From: a bacterium
GTDB taxonomy: Bacteria; Patescibacteriota; Minisyncoccia; CAIUEV01
DNA: 34,118 nt
Assembly: GCA_021779255.1 (NCBI GenBank)
Contig: JAJYBC010000006.1
Span: 1 to 34,118, forward strand
Direction of reading: 5' to 3'
The notes under the pieces were generated by a model, which made no database searches, was not told where the DNA came from, and saw nothing but the letters and a program-made list of their open reading frames with translations. This document shows, piece after piece, positions 29,849 to 34,118 of the stretch (position 1 is its first letter; each line of letters begins with the position of its first letter). Both the position numbers and the translations under genes were made by a program.

Positions 29849-29931
29849 TGTTTCTTGACTCCTCTTTCATTTTTAGTGTGCCCCCGGCAGGGTGACTTTT
29901 CCACTAAAAATGAAAGAGGAGTCAAGAAACA
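29849..29931 (+). repeat. Conserved-loop/variable-stem hairpin element, copy 3
   Basis: Perfect 30-bp arms 29849-29878 and 29902-29931 around loop TGCCCCCGGCAGGGTGACTTTTC (1 nt different from copies 1 and 2). Confidence 0.95.
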
Positions 29932-29947
29932 TATTTATTCAAATTAT

Positions 29948-30871
29948 ATGCTTTCCATCATCGTTCCTCTCTTCAACGAACAGGATAATGTCAAAAAACT
30001 CCATCAAGAAATTATGGAGGCTTTGAAGGATTTCTCCGAGCCTTTTGAAATTATTTTTATTAATGATGGCAGTACTGATGATACGTTGCAAAATTGTTTG
30101 GAGTTGAAACCACTCAAAATTATTAATTTTCGCCGTAATTTTGGTCAAACAGCCAGTTTGGACGCCGGTATTAAAGAGGCTAAAGGCGAGATTCTTATCA
30201 CTCTGGATGGAGATTTGCAGAACGATCCCAAAGATATTCCTCGTCTCATCAAAAAACTCAAAAAAGAAAAATTAGATATTGTTTCCGGTTGGCGTCGCCA
30301 CCGCAAAGATTCCCTTGGCAAAGTTTTTATCTCCAAAGGAGCGGAGACAATTCGCAAATATTTGATCAATGACGGTATTCACGATTCCGGTTGTACTCTT
30401 AAAGCTTATCGTCGAGAATGTTTTGAAAATATTGATTTGATGGGTGAAATGCATCGTTTTATTCCCGCCACTTTAGCTATCCACGGTTTTAAGGTCGGTG
30501 AATTGGAAGTTAACCATCGACCGAGATTGCACGGGGAAACCAAATATAATTATAAACGGACCGTCAAAGGTTTCCTGGATATGCTGGGCGTTTGGTTTTG
30601 GATGAAATACGCCGGTCGACCGTTGCATCTTTTTGGCGGTCTTGGTTTTTTTAGTTTTTTATTCGGTAGTTTTTTCTTAATTGGACTTTTTGTAGCTCGC
30701 TTTTTCTACGACTTTTCTCTTTCCAACAAAATATGGCCGCTTTTAGCTATTTTTCTCATTCTTATTGGCATTCAACTTTTTGTCTCCGGCTTAATGGCTG
30801 ATATATTGATTAAAGGTTATTATAAGGGTCGGCATATGAATTATACGATCGAAAAAATAGTGGAGAGATAA
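29948..30871 (+). CDS. GT2 glycosyltransferase (DPM/GtrB-like) with C-terminal TM helices
   Basis: MLSIIVPLFNEQDNV, FINDGSTDDT, ITLDGDLQNDPKDIP, RLHGETKYNYKRTV; track start 29855 lies inside the hairpin, ATG at 29948 preferred. Confidence 0.9.
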   Translation: MLSIIVPLFNEQDNVKKLHQEIMEALKDFSEPFEIIFINDGSTDDTLQNCLELKPLKIINFRRNFGQTASLDAGIKEAKGEILITLDGDLQNDPKDIPRLIKKLKKEKLDIVSGWRRHRKDSLGKVFISKGAETIRKYLINDGIHDSGCTLKAYRRECFENIDLMGEMHRFIPATLAIHGFKVGELEVNHRPRLHGETKYNYKRTVKGFLDMLGVWFWMKYAGRPLHLFGGLGFFSFLFGSFFLIGLFVARFFYDFSLSNKIWPLLAIFLILIGIQLFVSGLMADILIKGYYKGRHMNYTIEKIVER

Positions 30872-30905
30872 AAAATTTCTAACGATTTTTCTTAAATATA
30901 TTATC

Positions 30906-31913
30906 TTGTCATACTCACGTAATAACTCTCCTCGTCTCGTCTTCGCCGGTGGCATCGACTGGTCAGCTGAGTTTCTAAAACTATTGTTACAGAAAAAATA
31001 TAATTTAATCGGCGTTATTATTCCTCTGGACAGTCAAAAAGATCGCGGACAAAAAATACGAATTTCAACCCTCAAAAAATTAGCTTTGACTAACAAATTG
31101 CCCGTTTGGCAACCAAAGGAACTAAGCGACTCTCAGTTTTTAGCTGACTTTCGCAAAACTAAGCCGGATTTAGTCGTTGTTGTCGCTTACGGGAAACTTT
31201 TCCCACCAGCTATCCTTAAAATACCAACTTACGGTTTTTTGAATTTTCATCCGTCTCTCCTACCTAAATTGCGTGGCCCTTCACCCATTCAAAGCGCTTT
31301 ATTACAAGGATTAAAGGAAACAGGCGTTAGTATTATGAAGCTGGAAGAAGGCATGGATGACGGACCAATTCTAGAACAACAAAAAATGAAAATAGCGCCT
31401 CGTGAAAATAATCAAACTTTAACACGAAAATTAATCGATTTGGGGAAGAAAATGCTACCGAAGAATATCGACATTTCCGTAGGGGCGTATTGCCATACGC
31501 CCGCATTCGTTGGTCATACGCCTATTCCTCAAAATCATTCTGAGGCCACCTTCTGTCACATAATCAAAAAAGAAGAAACTCGAATCGACTGGTCCCAAGA
31601 TACCGCTACGATTATTGACCGCAAAATTCGCGCCTTCACCGGCTGGCTGAAAGTCTTTACTTTTTTAAAGAAAAATAGAGTTAAACGCAGAGTTAGCTTA
31701 ATAGAATCTATCGGGATTCTTTCCGAAAAAAAGCCACGCGATCTTGACTTAAAAGCTGGATATTACCGACTTATCGTCGAAAAAGATAAAAAATATTTAG
31801 CCATCGGCACAAGAAAAAATATTCTTTTAATTTCTCAGTTACAAGTGGAAGGTAAGAAAATTATTAGCGCTTCTGACTTCTGGCAAGGCTATACCGGCAG
31901 TCATTTTATTTAG
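30906..31913 (+). CDS. fmt: Methionyl-tRNA formyltransferase (TTG start)
   Basis: VVVVAYGKLFPPAIL, NFHPSLLPKLRGPSPIQSALLQG, MDDGPIL, RIDW, IRAFTGW. Confidence 0.9.
   Translation: MSYSRNNSPRLVFAGGIDWSAEFLKLLLQKKYNLIGVIIPLDSQKDRGQKIRISTLKKLALTNKLPVWQPKELSDSQFLADFRKTKPDLVVVVAYGKLFPPAILKIPTYGFLNFHPSLLPKLRGPSPIQSALLQGLKETGVSIMKLEEGMDDGPILEQQKMKIAPRENNQTLTRKLIDLGKKMLPKNIDISVGAYCHTPAFVGHTPIPQNHSEATFCHIIKKEETRIDWSQDTATIIDRKIRAFTGWLKVFTFLKKNRVKRRVSLIESIGILSEKKPRDLDLKAGYYRLIVEKDKKYLAIGTRKNILLISQLQVEGKKIISASDFWQGYTGSHFI
31479..31502. repeat. GTAGGGGC-type palindromic repeat inside fmt
   Basis: GTAGGGGCGTATTGCCATACGCCC with stem GGGCGTAT/ATACGCCC. Confidence 0.9.
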
Positions 31914-31914
31914 T

Positions 31915-32034
31915 TAACTTTGCTTACTTCTGCAAGTATAAACCTGGGGATGGAACGAGCGGAAATCGTAATTTTAGCGGTCTACCTTGAACGTAAATCC
32001 ACAGTAGCTAGTTAAAATCACTGGTCAAATTTTT
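31915..32034 (+). ncRNA. Possible structured RNA / leader (unclassified)
   Basis: TTAACT..GC..TACT after the fmt stop can pair with AGTA..GC..AGTTAA near 32004-32015, followed by a T8 tract; no known RNA family recognised. Confidence 0.25.
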
Positions 32035-32114
32035 TTTCTTGGTATAGAGTAAGGCTTAGTTTCAACAAATCTTTAATTCGATCTTTAAAAATCTAGCGCT
32101 GGGAGGTAAAAATT

Positions 32115-32306
32115 ATGAGAAAGGATGCTTTTCTTAAAGAACTAGGGAAGCCGGCAGAAAAAAAAGTTTGTCGCAAATGCGGATTCCGCAGCAGTGAAAA
32201 GACTCTTTGGATTTGTCCAAATTGTCATTCCGATACTTTTGAGCGAGAGGCCAATCTCAGTCCGGAAGATTTGGCTAATCTAAAAGCTGGACGATCAGCC
32301 TTTTAA
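32115..32306 (+). CDS. Small zinc-ribbon protein, unknown function
   Basis: CRKCGF...CPNCHS; SD GGGAGGT. Confidence 0.75.
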   Translation: MRKDAFLKELGKPAEKKVCRKCGFRSSEKTLWICPNCHSDTFEREANLSPEDLANLKAGRSAF

Positions 32307-32330
32307 CTTTTAGAAAAGAGGCAACGAATA

Positions 32331-32681
32331 ATGAAAAGCTCAGCAAAACCAAGAATATCCGAAGAAATAATTTTGGACAAAACTAATGATCTGTTGCGAG
32401 ATGCTGAATTACCCGAAATTGAGAAAATTCGTACTAGAATTGTCCTTGTGGGGGGAAACTGGAAAAGATGCGTTGAACTTAATGTTTGGGTAAAAGGTAT
32501 TGCAAACCACTTTGTCTGTCTGTACGAAAAATCGGCCGGAGAAAAAAATGTTGATTTCATCTCCAACGTTCCTCGTTTTATGCTTAAACCACTCAGAAAA
32601 GCTTTGAAAATTCTATCGTATCAAATAGAAGAAGAAACTGGCAAAGATTTTGATGGTTGGGGAGAATTACCCAACAAATAG
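32331..32681 (+). CDS. Small protein of unknown function
   Basis: ORF in a co-directional cluster, weak GAGG upstream. Confidence 0.65.
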   Translation: MKSSAKPRISEEIILDKTNDLLRDAELPEIEKIRTRIVLVGGNWKRCVELNVWVKGIANHFVCLYEKSAGEKNVDFISNVPRFMLKPLRKALKILSYQIEEETGKDFDGWGELPNK

Positions 32682-32702
32682 TTTTAAAACAAGGAGGAAA
32701 AT

Positions 32703-33029
32703 ATGCCCACGAAGAAGTTGCTCTTGCCTATTAAGGAGTGTTTTTATCGGTATCATAATGGGGAACACTGGAGTCTACGGGATTTAGAATGGGACGAAAT
32801 CGAAATCGATAAGAACGAAAAAGGCTGTTTTTGTAAAGCCTGCGGGGAAAAACTTTCAGATGGTCCCATTCAAAAGAAAACTCAAAAAGTTTCTTCTGAA
32901 GAAATTCCAAGAAAAAAACCTAAACGGAAAAAAAGAGCTTCGTCGTTTGCGCAAATGGCGAAATCTAAAAATCCAACCGGCAATTCCAGCAGAAATAGTT
33001 TTCACGGCTGGAAAGTAATTTTCTATTGA
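32703..33029 (+). CDS. Small protein with CxxC motif and basic tail
   Basis: CFCKACGEKL, then KKPKRKKRASS; SD AAGGAGG. Confidence 0.7.
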   Translation: MPTKKLLLPIKECFYRYHNGEHWSLRDLEWDEIEIDKNEKGCFCKACGEKLSDGPIQKKTQKVSSEEIPRKKPKRKKRASSFAQMAKSKNPTGNSSRNSFHGWKVIFY

Positions 33030-33106
33030 AAATCACTGGCTATACCGGTTAAACGAAAGCGAGACATCTTATGTTTTTATTTTATATCAAATTATTTATT
33101 TAATTA

Positions 33107-33136
33107 GGCTCGATAAACTTATCGGGCTTTTTCTTT
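33107..33136 (+). terminator. Intrinsic terminator of the 32115-33029 cluster
   Basis: GCTCGATAA-ac-TTATCGGGC followed by TTTTTC. Confidence 0.75.
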
Positions 33137-33157
33137 TGTTTTAAATTTTCCCACAAA

Positions 33158-33186
33158 AAAAGCGGAACTGCCTATGCGGTTCCGCT
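33158..33186 (-). terminator. Intrinsic terminator of the minus-strand 33217-34020 gene
   Basis: Minus strand AGCGGAAC...GTTCCGCT followed by T7. Confidence 0.75.
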
Positions 33187-33216
33187 GTTGATTGAAAACG
33201 ATGAAAAATTACAGAC

Positions 33217-34020
33217 TTATACTAGATGAAAAGTGGTTAACCCACAAGATTGGACGAAAGAATCACCCATTTTACTATCTGAATGAGCTTTTTCCCAGAT
33301 CGGCCCTCGTTCAACCAGCTCGATATCGCCTTCTCGCACATCGAGTTGAATACCATGCACTGATTGAATATGATAAGCATGAAAATCAACCGCTTCACCC
33401 GAAGGATCAACTACTAATTTTTCGTCCAAACGAAAATATTCAATTCTTCTTACTCGAAAACAATCTTTGACTACGATTGCTTTTTTCTCTTCTCCCTCCC
33501 AAAAGGGAAGAAGGGGGTCTTTTAGCTTAACCAGATCCTCCTCCCAAAAAAAAGTTTCTGGGAGATCTCGAATAAAATCTCTTTGCTTTGAAAAAGCTTC
33601 GAAGTCTTGCTGATTATGAAACTTTCTACGAACAAGTAGGGTATCATTAATCCTTTTTTGCTCGATTTTCTTATCAAGCAGAATTAGGTCCCACGAATTT
33701 CTAGTCAGAGTTGTAGAATACTCGACTATTACTCCTTCGTTGGAGAAACGCACGGGAGCAATTTTAACCCTATCGCGATCAACGTAAATGCCGGGTTTTA
33801 AGTTTAATTCTTTAACTTCTCGAGAATTTCTCCCGTAAAAGATTTCTTGAAACCCCACCACAATGAACCTGCCCTCTTTTTCTTCGACCGGTGGCTTGGT
33901 TCTCCATTCTTCTCTTGAATACTGATTAGAATGACATAGTAACGATTTGTTTAATTCACCTTGAAGAAAAATTTGGTGAATCATCACTTTGTCCCCAATT
34001 TGAAAAAAGAATTTCGCCAT
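33217..34020 (-). CDS. Protein of unknown function (267 aa)
   Basis: Long ORF with strong SD AAGGAGG and its own terminator; no family recognised. Confidence 0.75.
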   Translation of the reverse strand: MAKFFFQIGDKVMIHQIFLQGELNKSLLCHSNQYSREEWRTKPPVEEKEGRFIVVGFQEIFYGRNSREVKELNLKPGIYVDRDRVKIAPVRFSNEGVIVEYSTTLTRNSWDLILLDKKIEQKRINDTLLVRRKFHNQQDFEAFSKQRDFIRDLPETFFWEEDLVKLKDPLLPFWEGEEKKAIVVKDCFRVRRIEYFRLDEKLVVDPSGEAVDFHAYHIQSVHGIQLDVREGDIELVERGPIWEKAHSDSKMGDSFVQSCGLTTFHLV

Positions 34021-34118
34021 CCTTTATTCCTCCTTTTTCGAATTTTTAAATAACAAAATTTCTAAATTTGATTTAGAAGTTAATTTAGTACGTATTTTAA
34101 AAAAAATCAAAAATAGTC

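Noticed and set aside
29680-29925. Minus-strand ORF MTPLSFLVEKSPCRGHTKNERG and the matching plus-strand N-terminal extension
   Set aside because: Both are palindrome artefacts; the near-identical peptides arise because the arms are inverted repeats

Overview
AT-rich 34 kb bacterial chromosomal segment. Gene content and style (compact housekeeping genes, Asn-rich secreted proteins, VirB2-like pilins, very few Shine-Dalgarno sites) suggest a Patescibacteria/CPR genome; this is inference, since no marker search was possible. Core genes recognised: dcd-like, murA, rseP-like M50 protease, def, ftsA, cca/pcnB, rfbB, valS, dus, yidC, gyrB, uvrD/pcrA-like helicase, RNase HI, AmmeMemoRadiSam-type radical SAM enzyme, mraY, gatC, a nucleotide-sugar dehydrogenase, a GT2 glycosyltransferase and fmt. 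There are three tRNA genes (Tyr-GTA, Ala-GGC, Pro-GGG). No CRISPR array, phage or IS transposase was seen. The most unusual signal is a set of palindromic elements. Three intergenic elements (117-203, 840-930, 29849-29931) share an almost invariant 23-nt loop closed by AGTG/CACT, but each has a different, near-perfect 30-34 bp complementary stem. Other GC-rich palindromes lie between genes, and three lie in frame inside conserved genes (dus, radical SAM, fmt), resembling Rickettsia palindromic elements. The right end carries a strongly SD-led cluster of small uncharacterised proteins preceded by a possible structured RNA.
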